Below are positions 25,163 through 34,537 of a stretch of 64,000 nt of DNA, in pieces (the first letter of the stretch is position 1; each line of letters starts with the position of its first letter). Source of the stretch: Pararhizobium capsulatum DSM 1112 (GTDB lineage Bacteria > Pseudomonadota > Alphaproteobacteria > Rhizobiales > Rhizobiaceae); the NCBI RefSeq assembly GCF_030814475.1, contig NZ_JAUSVF010000003.1, positions 1 to 64,000 of the forward strand, in the 5' to 3' direction. The notes beneath the pieces were generated by a model. That model did no database searches and was not told where the DNA came from. It saw only the letters and a list, made by a program, of their open reading frames with translations. A program made the translations under genes and the position numbers.

Positions 25163-26215
25163 TCAAGGGCCTTCCGCGGTATCGATGGAAAGAATGCAGT
25201 CGCCGCCCTTTGAACCGACAAGCAGCGTGCCGCCATGTTCGACGGCACTGCAGGTTCCGTGCCGGGTGCCGTTGGCACGGCTGTGCATGGCAAACACCGG
25301 CTGCAAGCGGGCATCAAGCTTGACCACCATGCCGTGGGACCGGCTCGGCGACCAGGGCTTGTGAATGCCCATCGTCTTGATGGCCCCGCATTGCAAGGGT
25401 TCGAGAAAGCTGCGGCCGGAGGAAAGTGCTGGTGCAATCCAGTAGTCCTGGGGCACCTGTGCCATCATGTCATGCCGGTAGTGGTTTTCCTGCAGGACGA
25501 ATTCGATCAGCCGGTTGCGCGGCGCAAAGACTGACAGCCAGGCGCCACCGTCCGCGGCCTTTGAAAGGCGCGCCGGATAGCCGGGCAGGTGATCCACGAC
25601 GGCGGAACGATTGCCCGCGGAATCAATACGAACCAGCCGGTGCCTCCAGCTCTCGCTGACAACAACGGCGCCGTTGCTCTCGACATGAAGCCCATAGGGG
25701 AACGCAAGCCCGCTTGCGATTTCGCGAAATGCAGCCGCGCCTGCATCGCGTTTCCAAATCGCACCGGAGCTTCCCTTTTCCATGAGGTCCGCCGACCAGG
25801 ATGAGGGCGAATGCCGGACCGACCCGTTGGCGAGCCAAAGGGCGCCCTCCTTATCGAAGGCGAGTGCAGTGATGCAGTTGATGGCGGCGGGCGCTTCGAC
25901 TGCATGACCGCCGATCGCAAGCCTGCCCGTTTCCAGACCAACGGCGATCTCGCCGGACGGCGACACTGCTAGTGCGGTGATCGGGGCGGGTAAGCTTTGA
26001 AGAAGCGCGGGCTCAGAACCGGCATCAACTTGAAAAAGCGCGTTGCCGCTTGTTGCCAGAACCTTGCCGTCGCGAACGGCGAGATTGTCGATCTCGCTCA
26101 GCGCTGTCCACACGGCTGCTTCATCAAGCCGCGTATTCGGCCGGAAGGCACCGTCGAGAGGTGGAATGGTGACGGCCTTGCCACGGAAGATGTCGAGGAT
26201 CGGGTCGAAGATCAT
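25163..26215 (-). CDS. SMP-30/strictosidine-synthase-like beta-propeller protein
   Basis: 350 aa of propeller blades (WTALSEIDNLAVRDGKVLAT, ITALAFDKEGALWLANGSV, GLAFPYGLHVESNGAVVVSE, SWRHRLVRIDSAGNRSAVVD), like SMP-30/gluconolactonase and strictosidine synthase folds. No signal peptide, so probably cytosolic. ATG 26215 overlaps the TGA of the permease-SMP-30 fusion (ATGA), indicating translational coupling. A lactonase for the imported sugar derivative is plausible; catalytic metal ligands cannot be assigned with confidence. Confidence 0.8.
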   Translation of the reverse strand: MIFDPILDIFRGKAVTIPPLDGAFRPNTRLDEAAVWTALSEIDNLAVRDGKVLATSGNALFQVDAGSEPALLQSLPAPITALAVSPSGEIAVGLETGRLAIGGHAVEAPAAINCITALAFDKEGALWLANGSVRHSPSSWSADLMEKGSSGAIWKRDAGAAAFREIASGLAFPYGLHVESNGAVVVSESWRHRLVRIDSAGNRSAVVDHLPGYPARLSKAADGGAWLSVFAPRNRLIEFVLQENHYRHDMMAQVPQDYWIAPALSSGRSFLEPLQCGAIKTMGIHKPWSPSRSHGMVVKLDARLQPVFAMHSRANGTRHGTCSAVEHGGTLLVGSKGGDCILSIDTAEGP

Positions 26216-28335
26216 TCGCCAAAACCCCAGTAGGAGGAGGGACCGGTCCAGGTTTCGTCTGCGCCGGGGATCCTGTAGCGGCCGACGCGGTTGTTGAGAA
26301 TACCGCCGACGAAAAGATAGCCCTTGTGCTCGCGCATTGACGTGACCATGGGATGGGAAATACCCGAGAGGTCGCCGAGTGCATCGACGATCCTGCCCGT
26401 CTCGTCGAAATTCACGACACCGCCAGTGTTGATGTTCGGGAATAGCCATTCGTCCTGCGGCAGGCGGCGGGTCATGCGCTTGCGCATGGCGGGATGGCGC
26501 AGCGACAGATCGAAGCTCGGGGTGCGCATGCCGAGCCAGGCCATCCAGTAGCGGCCGTCAGAGGCGCGGTTGATGTTGTCGGGATAGCCCGGCATATCCT
26601 TGATCACACATTCTGCCGTGCCCGCTCGTGGTCCCTCGAGCCAGTAGCGGTGCACGCGGCAGGCCCAGCTTTCGGCGAAGAACAGTGATTTTCCGTCATG
26701 CGCCATGCAGACGCCGTTGGTGTAGCGGTAGCCGTCGAGCAGGGTCCTGGTCGAGCCATCCTTCGGATCGTAGACGAGCAGGCGGCCGGTGGCGCGGTTC
26801 TCGATCGAATCCAGCGCCCAGTCGTGGGCGTCATAGCGTTTGGTGCTGTCGGTGAAATAGATGCGCCCGTCCGGCGCGATATCGCAGTCGTTCGGATCGC
26901 GCAGCCGGGCGTCGTCAACGACCGATGTCCAGGAACGTGCGGTCTCGGCGGAAAGCTTGGTGACCTCCCGATCCGGCGAAATCGAATAGAGCCCCATGGC
27001 GCCGACGCAACTAATGAGGTTTTCGCGGCTGTCGAAAGCAAGACCGAGCGGAAAACCGCCAATATGGGCAAAGACTTCCGAGCGCTTGTAGTCCGGTGCG
27101 AAGAAGCGGACGATCTCTCCATGGCGCGTGCCGCAATAGAGATTGTCGTTCCGGTCCAGGATAACGTCTTCCGGGCCTTCGAGTTCACCAAGCCCGATGT
27201 GGGTCGCCTCAGACAGCCGGTTGTCGAGTTCATAGGGCGTCCCGGAACCGGGCGCAGCCGACTGCGTCTCGCCCATCTTGAGATAGACCGGCGCGACATA
27301 GACTTCGTTCAGCACCTTGTGGCGGTTCTTCAGCCATCGGATATCGATGGTGACGGCCACCGCCAACATCAGGCCGAGCACCATCTGGTTTGTTCCGGTA
27401 CCATAACCGAGGCGGATCAGCCCGTTTGTCATAACGAGCACGATGATCGCCCCCATCAGGCCCTTGACGACCGAGCCTCGCCCGCCACCGAGGCTGTTGC
27501 CGCCGACGACTGCGGCAGTCAGCGCCAGGATTTCAAGATTGAGCCCCGTTCCAGGGCCTGCTCCGCTCAGCCGGCAGGCAATCAGGAAGCCCGCCACCGA
27601 GGAGCAGAAGCCGGAAAACACATAGGTGAGGAAGACCGTCTTGCGCACCTTGATGCCGGCATTGTGGGCCGATCGCCGCGACCCGCCGACGGCAAGCACA
27701 TGCCATCCAGGACGTGACCGGGTCAATGCAACATGGGTGATAATCGCAAAAACGATAGCAGTCAGCACCGAGATAGAGACGCCGAGGAAGGTGCCGTCGC
27801 CGACGAAATCCCAGACATCCGACGTCGCCAGGGACATCTGGATTTGAGCGGCGTAGTTGACCACCAGAATGTCGAAGATGGCACGGCCGATAATGAAGGT
27901 GACGAGCGTCGTCAGAAAGGCCCGCAGCCGCAGATAACCAACCAGATAGCCGTTGATGGAACCGCAAACGATGCCTGTGGCAATAGAGGCGGAAAGGGCG
28001 ACCCAGACCGGCTGCTCGAAGATGAAGAAGACGGAGACAGCCGAGAAGCAAGACAGCGCGAAGATGGAGCCGACCGATAGATCGATGCCACCGCCGAGCA
28101 TAACGACCGTCAGCCCCGTGACGACGATCGAAAATTCGCCGAGCTGGCGGGTGGAATCCTGTAGCGAAGTCAGCTTGAAGAAACCGGGAATGGCCGAGCC
28201 GAAGCTCGCCACCACGATGACCAAAGCCAGGAACGGAATGGCGTTGTCTGTCCAGCGCTTTGTCAGAATTTCGCCGACCAGATGATCAGGAATGAGATTG
28301 TACCGCCAGGACTGAAGGCGTTCGCGAAAATTCAT
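26212..28335 (-). CDS. CUT2 permease fused to SMP-30/gluconolactonase domain
   Basis: Residues ~1-335 are a complete RbsC-type permease (IPFLALVIVVASFGSAIPGF, GLTVVMLGGGIDLSVGS, AAVVGGNSLGGGRGSVVKGL, MVLGLMLAVAVTIDIRWLKN). After a ~40-residue linker, residues ~375-705 form an SMP-30 propeller (LEGPEDVILDRNDNLYCGTR, GGFPLGLAFDSRENLISCVG, DPNDCDIAPDGRIYFTDST, NGVCMAHDGKSLFFAESWAC). The reading frame is continuous. By permease topology the extra domain should be cytosolic, placing a putative lactonase at the transporter exit. ATG 28335 chosen; TTG 28356 possible. Confidence 0.88.
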   Translation of the reverse strand: MNFRERLQSWRYNLIPDHLVGEILTKRWTDNAIPFLALVIVVASFGSAIPGFFKLTSLQDSTRQLGEFSIVVTGLTVVMLGGGIDLSVGSIFALSCFSAVSVFFIFEQPVWVALSASIATGIVCGSINGYLVGYLRLRAFLTTLVTFIIGRAIFDILVVNYAAQIQMSLATSDVWDFVGDGTFLGVSISVLTAIVFAIITHVALTRSRPGWHVLAVGGSRRSAHNAGIKVRKTVFLTYVFSGFCSSVAGFLIACRLSGAGPGTGLNLEILALTAAVVGGNSLGGGRGSVVKGLMGAIIVLVMTNGLIRLGYGTGTNQMVLGLMLAVAVTIDIRWLKNRHKVLNEVYVAPVYLKMGETQSAAPGSGTPYELDNRLSEATHIGLGELEGPEDVILDRNDNLYCGTRHGEIVRFFAPDYKRSEVFAHIGGFPLGLAFDSRENLISCVGAMGLYSISPDREVTKLSAETARSWTSVVDDARLRDPNDCDIAPDGRIYFTDSTKRYDAHDWALDSIENRATGRLLVYDPKDGSTRTLLDGYRYTNGVCMAHDGKSLFFAESWACRVHRYWLEGPRAGTAECVIKDMPGYPDNINRASDGRYWMAWLGMRTPSFDLSLRHPAMRKRMTRRLPQDEWLFPNINTGGVVNFDETGRIVDALGDLSGISHPMVTSMREHKGYLFVGGILNNRVGRYRIPGADETWTGPSSYWGFGE

Positions 28336-28363
28336 GGGAAGATACCGGGGAGACAAGAAGGAT

Positions 28364-28390
28364 GGACCGGCCGAAATCTTCGGCCGGTCC
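28364..28390 (-). terminator. intercistronic hairpin after binding-protein gene
   Basis: A perfect 12-bp stem (GGACCGGCCGAA / TTCGGCCGGTCC) with a 3-nt loop lies between the binding-protein stop and the fusion gene. No U run follows, so it is more likely an mRNA-stabilising or attenuating hairpin that raises binding protein over membrane components. Confidence 0.75.
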
Positions 28391-28398
28391 GCAATGTT

Positions 28399-29424
28399 TT
28401 ACTTGGCAGCTGCTTCGGCCTGCAGCGCCTTCAGATCCCAGCAGCTGTTGGCCGTCAGGCCGGCCTTGTCCGTGGCCTTCTCCAAGGTGTAGATATAGGT
28501 TTTGGAGGTGCCGGCCGGCTGCCCGCTTTGCAGCAGGAACTTGATGATGGCGTTGATGTCGCGCGACTGGTTATGGAGTTCCGTCATGACGACGGCACCA
28601 TAGGTGCCGTTTTCAAGGGTGTCGCAATCGGCCGTCTTTTCGCCGCCACCGGTGGTGACGAGGAAGACTTTGTCTTGCAGCTTGGCATCGCGGATCGCCG
28701 CTGCAGCACCGCTTGCATCACCATCCCAGAAGTCGATGATGGCGCAGACATCCGGGTGCTGCTGGAGCATGGTGGTCGTCACGTTGCGCGAGGTCGTTGC
28801 ATCCCAGTTCGAGTCGGGCTTCGCAACGATCTGGAACTCCTTGTTCTTCTCCAGCACCTTCATGATGCCAGCATACTGGTAGAGGCTCGAGGCATTAACC
28901 TGGTCGCCCTGGACAAGACCTATCTTCTTGGAGGAGTTTGGGCCGCAGCCCTTGATGGCCGCCTCGGCTTCGAGCTGGCCAAGGCGGTCCCAATCACTGC
29001 CCACGAAGGCATCCGCGGCGAAATTCGCCGGATTATCAATCAAGATGACATAGGTGCCGGCCGCCTGCGCCTTTTTCAAAAGTCGTGCATAGGAGTTGAG
29101 GTCCGGCGCGTGGACGATGAGCACGTCAGGACGCGCGTCGGAGGAGATCGCTTCGGTGATCGCCTGCGCACCAGCCTCGACGCTCCAGTTCGGATCGCGG
29201 GTTTCGAATGTGCCACCGAAGGATTCGACTTCCTTCTGGATGTAGTGGGACCAACCCTGCGCCAGGTCGAAGCCCATCGCCATCGGCACCAGCATGACAT
29301 GCTTGCCCTTGAGCGCCTGCGAATAGGCGGCTGGACCGGGATCTTCCTGCGCTTGCGATGCTGTCGAGAAAAGCGAAATCGAAAGCACAGCCGCGGCGGC
29401 CATAAGCATCTTCACATATTTCAT
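28399..29424 (-). CDS. periplasmic sugar-binding protein, CUT2 (RbsB-like)
   Basis: Type 1 periplasmic binding protein, 341 aa. Signal peptide 1-25 (MKYVKMLMAAAAVLSISLFS, cleavage after SQA). Family features: DVLIVHAPDLNSYARLLKKA, AGTYVILIDNPANFAADAFV, HPDVCAIIDFWDGDASGAAA. Three or more cysteines in the mature protein. GGGGAA precedes ATG 29424. First soluble component of the operon; ligand unknown, though a sugar or sugar lactone is suggested by the lactonase-like partners. Confidence 0.92.
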   Translation of the reverse strand: MKYVKMLMAAAAVLSISLFSTASQAQEDPGPAAYSQALKGKHVMLVPMAMGFDLAQGWSHYIQKEVESFGGTFETRDPNWSVEAGAQAITEAISSDARPDVLIVHAPDLNSYARLLKKAQAAGTYVILIDNPANFAADAFVGSDWDRLGQLEAEAAIKGCGPNSSKKIGLVQGDQVNASSLYQYAGIMKVLEKNKEFQIVAKPDSNWDATTSRNVTTTMLQQHPDVCAIIDFWDGDASGAAAAIRDAKLQDKVFLVTTGGGEKTADCDTLENGTYGAVVMTELHNQSRDINAIIKFLLQSGQPAGTSKTYIYTLEKATDKAGLTANSCWDLKALQAEAAAK

Positions 29425-29483
29425 GAGGTTCCCCTGTTGCCGTTGATGAAGGTGTCCGGATGCCGTTCCCGGCGGCCGTATTC

Positions 29484-30470
29484 TCAGATGTCTCCCTGCT
29501 GGCTAGTCTGTTCGTCGCGCGGATTGATCAGCCCGTCGATAATGATGGCCGCGAGAAGGATAGTAGACTTGATGAGGTTCTGGTAGATCAGCGCAATGTC
29601 GATAATCGTCATGGCATTCAGCATGATGCCGATCAGGGCCGCACCGAAGAGCACGTTGCGAACACTACCCTTGCCACCCGAGAGCCCGATGCCGCCGATC
29701 ACGGCGACCAGAACGATGTCGTAAAGCAGGGTCGAGTTAACGATGCGCGTATTGATCGAATGGAGGCTAGCTGCCGTCAGTAACCCGGCGATGAATGAGA
29801 TCAGGGCCGAAATCACATAGCGTAGCACTAGCATCGGGCGCACCGGCATACCGACATTGCGTGCCGCGATGGGATTGTCGCCGGCGTAATAGACGTACCG
29901 TCCCCATTTCGTATATCGCAGCAACAGGAAGATCAGGAAGGCGAGAGCCGCAAAGATGAAGACCTCGACGGGAACGTCGAGGTAGCGCACACCACCGAAA
30001 AGCTGCAACCAGTGCCCGTCGGGAACCGGAACCGCATCCTGCGTGATCAGCTGGGAGCGGACGTAGCCGAATACAAACGAGCCGCTTGCCAGTGTCACGA
30101 AGATTGCCGGCACCTCAGCATAGGCAACGAGAAAGCCGTTCAGCAGGCCAGTCGCCAACACCCCGGCAAGCACGAGCGCGAGCGCGGTACCGTCAGTTGT
30201 TCCATCGTTCAGCAGTTGCAGATACCAGGCGACCGACATGGCCATGATGGCGACGGCGGAAAGGTCAATTCCGCGACCAATGATGACGATGGCCATGCCG
30301 AGCGCGAGGATGCCGAGCACCGAGACCGAACGGACGATGGAAACGATATTCTCGGAGGTGAAAAAACCGGGCAAGGCGAATGCCGCGACGGCGAACATCA
30401 CCACCGTTATCGCTAAGACGATCTTTTCCTGGCTGAGACTTTTGACACTCCCCCAGTTCCCCGATGCCAT
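29484..30470 (-). CDS. sugar ABC transporter permease, CUT2
   Basis: 328 aa with about nine hydrophobic segments (IVLAITVVMFAVAAFALPGF, GILALGMAIVIIGRGIDLS, VAVIGGIGLSGGKGSVRNVL) characteristic of RbsC-type permeases. It is the promoter-proximal gene of the minus-strand operon and pairs with the permease half of the fusion protein, giving a heterodimeric channel rather than the usual homodimer. 60 nt separate it from the binding-protein gene. Confidence 0.92.
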   Translation of the reverse strand: MASGNWGSVKSLSQEKIVLAITVVMFAVAAFALPGFFTSENIVSIVRSVSVLGILALGMAIVIIGRGIDLSAVAIMAMSVAWYLQLLNDGTTDGTALALVLAGVLATGLLNGFLVAYAEVPAIFVTLASGSFVFGYVRSQLITQDAVPVPDGHWLQLFGGVRYLDVPVEVFIFAALAFLIFLLLRYTKWGRYVYYAGDNPIAARNVGMPVRPMLVLRYVISALISFIAGLLTAASLHSINTRIVNSTLLYDIVLVAVIGGIGLSGGKGSVRNVLFGAALIGIMLNAMTIIDIALIYQNLIKSTILLAAIIIDGLINPRDEQTSQQGDI

Positions 30471-30845
30471 GCAGCTTGTCCCCTTACGATCGCGTTAGTG
30501 TGCAACATTCGCCGGCGCTCAGTCGAAGTTCGTATTTGCGAACGGTAGCCGCGCAACGAACCATTTCAGTCGTCATCTGCCGAAAATCGAAATAGATTTC
30601 CATGCAAACTTAAGAGACGAGAAGACAACAAGACGCCGCATAGGCTCGCAGCACCCAGCTCAGGATAATGTCGAAAACGGCTTGGGAATGCCGCGCTTCT
30701 CACTGTTCCCCGCAGTCTTTGCTGCGTTGCGCAAAAGTTAAGTACGCTTTCAGACGCCTGTCAACAACTCTTCATGATTGACGAGAATTCATTTGTCTGT
30801 AGATTTTTCTTCAGATGATAGACACCGCGCGTTAAAGGGGAATTC
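30471..30845. promoter_or_regulatory. divergent control region of the transporter operon and rpiR-type gene
   Basis: 375 nt without a gene. It holds an inverted repeat GTTCG-TATTTG-CGAAC (30528-30543) and a weaker dyad AAATC-GAAATA-GATTT (30584-30599), both near the transporter side. They are candidate sites for the RpiR regulator encoded next door. AAAGGGG precedes the GTG at 30846. Confidence 0.5.
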
Positions 30846-31793
30846 GTGAGCCTGAGGGACCAGTTGCTGCAGAGCGGCCTTGCGCTTACGCCGGCGGAAG
30901 AGAAAATCGTCCAGGTGCTGCTGGCCGATTATCCGACGGCCGGGCTTGGTACGGCGACCGGCCTTGCCAAGCGGGCCGGCGTCAGCGATCCGACGGTCGG
31001 CAGGCTTGCGGTCAAACTCGGATTTAACGGTTATCCTGCCCTGCAATCGCGCCTGCTGGCCGAGGTTGAAGCGCGTCTGCACTCACCGCTTCTCATGATG
31101 GAAGCGAAGCTGCAGGGGGGGCATGGCGAACACGACGAGACCGCCGCGAGTTACCTGCGATCGATCGTCGCCTGCATCGAAAAAGCGGTAATGATGACGC
31201 CGGCCGCGACCTACGTGCGGGCCGCCAAGCTTGTGAGCGATCCCAAGGCCCCATTGACGCTGCTGGGTGGCCGGTTCAGTCGCCACCTCGCCGGCATGTT
31301 GTATGGCTATCTAACGCAGTTGCGACCGGATGTCAGGGACATCGGCGTCCTGTCGCCACAGAGTTTCGACCTTTTGATCGACATGGCTCGGCGCGACGTC
31401 GTGGTCATCTTCGACTATCGCCGCTATCAGAATGATGTCGTCAGCTTTGCAAGGCAAGCGGCCGCCCGCGGAGCCCGTATCGTGCTCTTTACCGATCCCT
31501 GGCTTTCGCCTATTGCCGAATATGCCGAGGTGACGATCGTCAGTCCCGTCGAAGCTGCCTCGCCCTACGATACGATGGCACCCGCCATGGCCCAGATCGA
31601 AGCGCTTACTACCCATATCCTCGCCGGTACGGGGGAAGCCGTCCGCGACCGGATCGAGCGACTGGAGGATGTTCGCCGCGCGAATGCGGTCACGCTCGAT
31701 CACAAGCGGCAGGCCGAGATGGTGCGCGATTTCCCGGGCCCGAAAAGATCAATCAGGAGCAGAATGGATGATCAATATCCTCAAAACGCGTGA
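30846..31793 (+). CDS. MurR/RpiR-family regulator with SIS domain
   Basis: 315 aa from GTG 30846. The N-terminal HTH_6 domain (LTPAEEKIVQVLLADYPTAG ... KRAGVSDPTVGRLAVKLGF) is followed by a SIS sugar-phosphate-binding domain (residues ~125-260, LTLLGGRFSRHLAGMLYG, RRDVVVIFDYRRYQNDVVSF). Such regulators sense phosphosugars. Divergent from the CUT2 operon and overlapping the isochorismatase-like gene by 26 nt, it probably governs both transcripts. Confidence 0.9.
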   Translation: MSLRDQLLQSGLALTPAEEKIVQVLLADYPTAGLGTATGLAKRAGVSDPTVGRLAVKLGFNGYPALQSRLLAEVEARLHSPLLMMEAKLQGGHGEHDETAASYLRSIVACIEKAVMMTPAATYVRAAKLVSDPKAPLTLLGGRFSRHLAGMLYGYLTQLRPDVRDIGVLSPQSFDLLIDMARRDVVVIFDYRRYQNDVVSFARQAAARGARIVLFTDPWLSPIAEYAEVTIVSPVEAASPYDTMAPAMAQIEALTTHILAGTGEAVRDRIERLEDVRRANAVTLDHKRQAEMVRDFPGPKRSIRSRMDDQYPQNA

Positions 31794-32415
31794 CGCGACT
31801 TATCAACCCGGCGCAACAGCCCTGCTTCTGGTCGATATGCAGCGCATTTGGCTGGAGCCAGGGCTCGATCCGGATCATCCCGAACGGGGGGCGGACCACT
31901 ATTTTTACCGGCGGACAGCATCGGTGACGATCCCGAACCACGAGCGCCTGCTTGCCGCAGCCCGCGCCAAGGGCATCGAGATTATTCACACAATCATCCA
32001 GAGTTTGACGGAAGACGGTCGTGATCGCTCGCTGGACCACAAGCTGACGCCGATCCATGTCGCACCGAGCCGTGCCGAGGGCCTTCCGCCCAAAAATCTT
32101 GCGCCCATCGGCGACGAGATCCTGATCCCGAAAACGTCGTCGGGGGTCTTCAATTCGACGAATATTGACTATGTGCTGAAAAATCTTGGAATACGCTATC
32201 TCATCATCGCCGGCATCATGACCGATCAGTGTGTCGACATGGCCGTGCGCGACGCCGCCGATCGCGGCTATTATGTGACCTGTGTCACCGATGCCTGCGC
32301 CGCGTCTTCGCAGGAGCGTCATGACGGCGCCCTTAAAGCCTTTGGCGGCTACTGCTGGACTGCCGATACCGATATCGTTGTCGGCCGCCTGTCGCAGATG
32401 AGCCGTGCTGCATGA
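31768..32415 (+). CDS. isochorismatase-family cysteine hydrolase
   Basis: 215 aa. The catalytic triad of the family is visible: D23 (LLLVDMQRIW), K122 (LIPKTSSGVFNST) and nucleophile C155 (GIMTDQCVDMAVRDAADRGY). Members hydrolyse amides, N-carbamoyl compounds, ureido acids or isochorismate; the amide-forming and amide-cleaving neighbours favour an amidase or carbamoyl hydrolase. AGGAG precedes ATG 31768. Its stop overlaps the next start (ATGA at 32412). Confidence 0.88.
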   Translation: MINILKTRDATYQPGATALLLVDMQRIWLEPGLDPDHPERGADHYFYRRTASVTIPNHERLLAAARAKGIEIIHTIIQSLTEDGRDRSLDHKLTPIHVAPSRAEGLPPKNLAPIGDEILIPKTSSGVFNSTNIDYVLKNLGIRYLIIAGIMTDQCVDMAVRDAADRGYYVTCVTDACAASSQERHDGALKAFGGYCWTADTDIVVGRLSQMSRAA

Positions 32416-33734
32416 GCAGCCGACACGAGCGACTGACCGGCATCGTTACCACGGATATCGCGGCCGTTACCCGTGGGCGCTTCATTGCAAGCGATCGTCT
32501 CGAAAAAACGGCCGCAACCGGCGTTGGCTGGCTCCAGGCGAACCTATCGCTTACACCCTTCAATATCATTGCGGACCCCAATCCGTGGGGATCGTCCGGC
32601 GATCTCCGTTTGCTGCCCGACCTCGGTGCCCGTTTCCGCACGGAAAACACCGGGGCAACGACACCATTCGACTTGGTGCCCGGGAATCTCTTCGAGCTGG
32701 ACGGCTCCCCTTGGTCCTGCTGTACGCGGACCATGCTGATCGATGCACTGAGCGACCTGAGGGCGGAAACGGGCCTTTCACTGCTCTCGGCCTTCGAGCA
32801 TGAGTTTCAGATTTTCGGCACCGACTTTCCGGCAGAGCATGTCTTGTCCTTTGCCGGCCTGCGCCGGGCCGATGCCTTTACCTCGCAGCTAATGGCCGCG
32901 CTGGAGGAGGCCGGCGTCTCGCCTGAAGTCATCATTTCAGAATTCGGCATCGACCAGTTTGAGGTCACACATGCGCCGGCGGATGGCCTTGCCGCTGCCG
33001 ACCGTGCCGTGGCAATCCGCGAGATCACCCGGGAAATCGCCCGCAGTTTTGGCTGGAAAGCGAGTTTTGCACCAAAGACGGCCCCAACATCTGTCGGCAA
33101 CGGTGTGCATATCCATTTCAGCCTGATCGATGCCGGCGGCAATCCAGCCACCTATGATGAGGCCGGTCCTTCTGGCCTTTCCAGTGTGGCTGGTTCTTTC
33201 TGCGCCGGCATCCTTCGCCGTCTACCGGCAATCACCGTGCTCACCGCATCAAGCCTTTCCTCCTATTACCGGCTGAAACCACATCACTGGAGTTCATCTT
33301 ACACCTGGCTTGGCGACAAGGAGCGCGAGGCGACGCTGCGCATCTGCCCGGTCGTGACCATGGGGGGACGCAACCCTGCACGCACTTTCAATATTGAGTA
33401 CCGTGCTGCCGATGCGACGGCCAATCCCTATCTGGCACTTGCGGCACTCGTGCGGGCAGGTCTTGAGGGATTGCGAGAAGGTCTTGCCTGCCCGCCGATC
33501 GTCACCGGAGACCCAGGTGTGATGGAGGAAGACGAACGACGGCAGAAGGGGCTCATCCGCTTGCCGGAGACGCTTCCGGCCGCGCTCGCCGCCTTCAAGG
33601 CCAACGAGGCCGTCCCACGCTGGTTTTCACCGATTTTCGTCGAGACTTTCGCGGGGATGAAGGAGGCCGAGATGAAGGCGCTGGCGGGGCTCGACGAGGC
33701 GGCCATTTGCGAACGTTACAGGGCGGCGTATTGA
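32412..33734 (+). CDS. glutamine-synthetase-like ligase (GlnA-like / gamma-glutamyl amide synthetase)
   Basis: 440 aa with the GS catalytic domain: metal-binding SAFEHEFQIFG, ISEFGIDQFEVTHAPAD, GNGVHIHFSLIDAGGN, and ATP/glutamate-site NIEYRAADATANPYLALAAL. The N-terminal beta-grasp domain is divergent, unlike housekeeping GlnA. Such paralogues (PuuA, IpuC, GlnA4-type) join glutamate to amines. Coupled by ATGA to the isochorismatase gene and by TTGA to the amidohydrolase gene, it probably works in a catabolic activation step. Confidence 0.88.
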   Translation: MSSRHERLTGIVTTDIAAVTRGRFIASDRLEKTAATGVGWLQANLSLTPFNIIADPNPWGSSGDLRLLPDLGARFRTENTGATTPFDLVPGNLFELDGSPWSCCTRTMLIDALSDLRAETGLSLLSAFEHEFQIFGTDFPAEHVLSFAGLRRADAFTSQLMAALEEAGVSPEVIISEFGIDQFEVTHAPADGLAAADRAVAIREITREIARSFGWKASFAPKTAPTSVGNGVHIHFSLIDAGGNPATYDEAGPSGLSSVAGSFCAGILRRLPAITVLTASSLSSYYRLKPHHWSSSYTWLGDKEREATLRICPVVTMGGRNPARTFNIEYRAADATANPYLALAALVRAGLEGLREGLACPPIVTGDPGVMEEDERRQKGLIRLPETLPAALAAFKANEAVPRWFSPIFVETFAGMKEAEMKALAGLDEAAICERYRAAY

Positions 33735-34537
33735 GCGATTGCGAGCTCAAATCCACGTCTGACTGGCCTCCGGCAATCGAGGTGCTCAACGAACATGGCG
33801 CGTCGGATATCGTTCTTATCTGCGAACATGCCTCGAACTATATCCCCGCATCCTTCGACCGGCTCGGATTGTCGCCATCGGAACTCGATCGGCATATCGC
33901 CTGGGACCTCGGCGCCAGCGAAGTTGCGCGCGGCCTGTCGAAGCGCCTCAACGCGATCTGCTTTCTCGGAACCTATTCGCGTCTTCTCATCGATCTCAAT
34001 CGGCCCCTCAATAGTCCGACAAGCATTCCTCAACGATCGGAAGACACCGAAATACCCGGCAACATCGCGATTACCGACGCCGATCGAAGCACGCGGATAG
34101 CCCGGATCTTCGAGCCGTTTCAGGCGCGCATTGCAGCGCATCTCGACGCGCGTGCTGAAAGTATGCGAAGCACAATGCTTGTTGCCATCCATTCCTTCAC
34201 GCCGGTATTCCTTGGCGGGGGACGCCCTTGGCACGCCGGTATCCTGTTTGAGAGGTCGAAAGATCTCGGCGCCCACATGATTACCGATCTTGCGCTTGAT
34301 CCGGAGCTCATCGTCGGCGCGAATGTTCCCTATGTCATCGACCGAATGGAGGATTACGCCATCCCCGTTCATGGGGATGAACGAGGTCATCCGGCAGTGC
34401 TGGTTGAGATTCGGCAAGATCTGATTGCGTCGGAGGCAGGCATTGCGATCTGGGTGGAAAAGCTGGTCTCTGCGCTGGCCGATCCGCCCGAGGCGAGCTT
34501 CAACTGCAGGCCTGGCTCGATCCATCACGTTACCTGA
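33731..34537 (+). CDS. N-formylglutamate amidohydrolase-like protein
   Basis: 268 aa from TTG 33731, which overlaps the preceding TGA. FGase signatures: LICEHASNYIPASFDRLGLS, HIAWDLGASEVARGLSKRLN, TYSRLLIDLNRP, and VAIHSFTPVFLGGGRPWHAG with metal-binding residues. Paired with a GS-like ligase, it may release a glutamyl or acyl group from an amide intermediate. No histidine-utilisation genes lie nearby, so classical HutG function is unlikely. Confidence 0.88.
   Translation: MSDCELKSTSDWPPAIEVLNEHGASDIVLICEHASNYIPASFDRLGLSPSELDRHIAWDLGASEVARGLSKRLNAICFLGTYSRLLIDLNRPLNSPTSIPQRSEDTEIPGNIAITDADRSTRIARIFEPFQARIAAHLDARAESMRSTMLVAIHSFTPVFLGGGRPWHAGILFERSKDLGAHMITDLALDPELIVGANVPYVIDRMEDYAIPVHGDERGHPAVLVEIRQDLIASEAGIAIWVEKLVSALADPPEASFNCRPGSIHHVT

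Noticed and set aside
26604..27717. Long open frames on both strands across the fusion gene
   Set aside because: Shadows of the permease-SMP-30 fusion, low-complexity composition.
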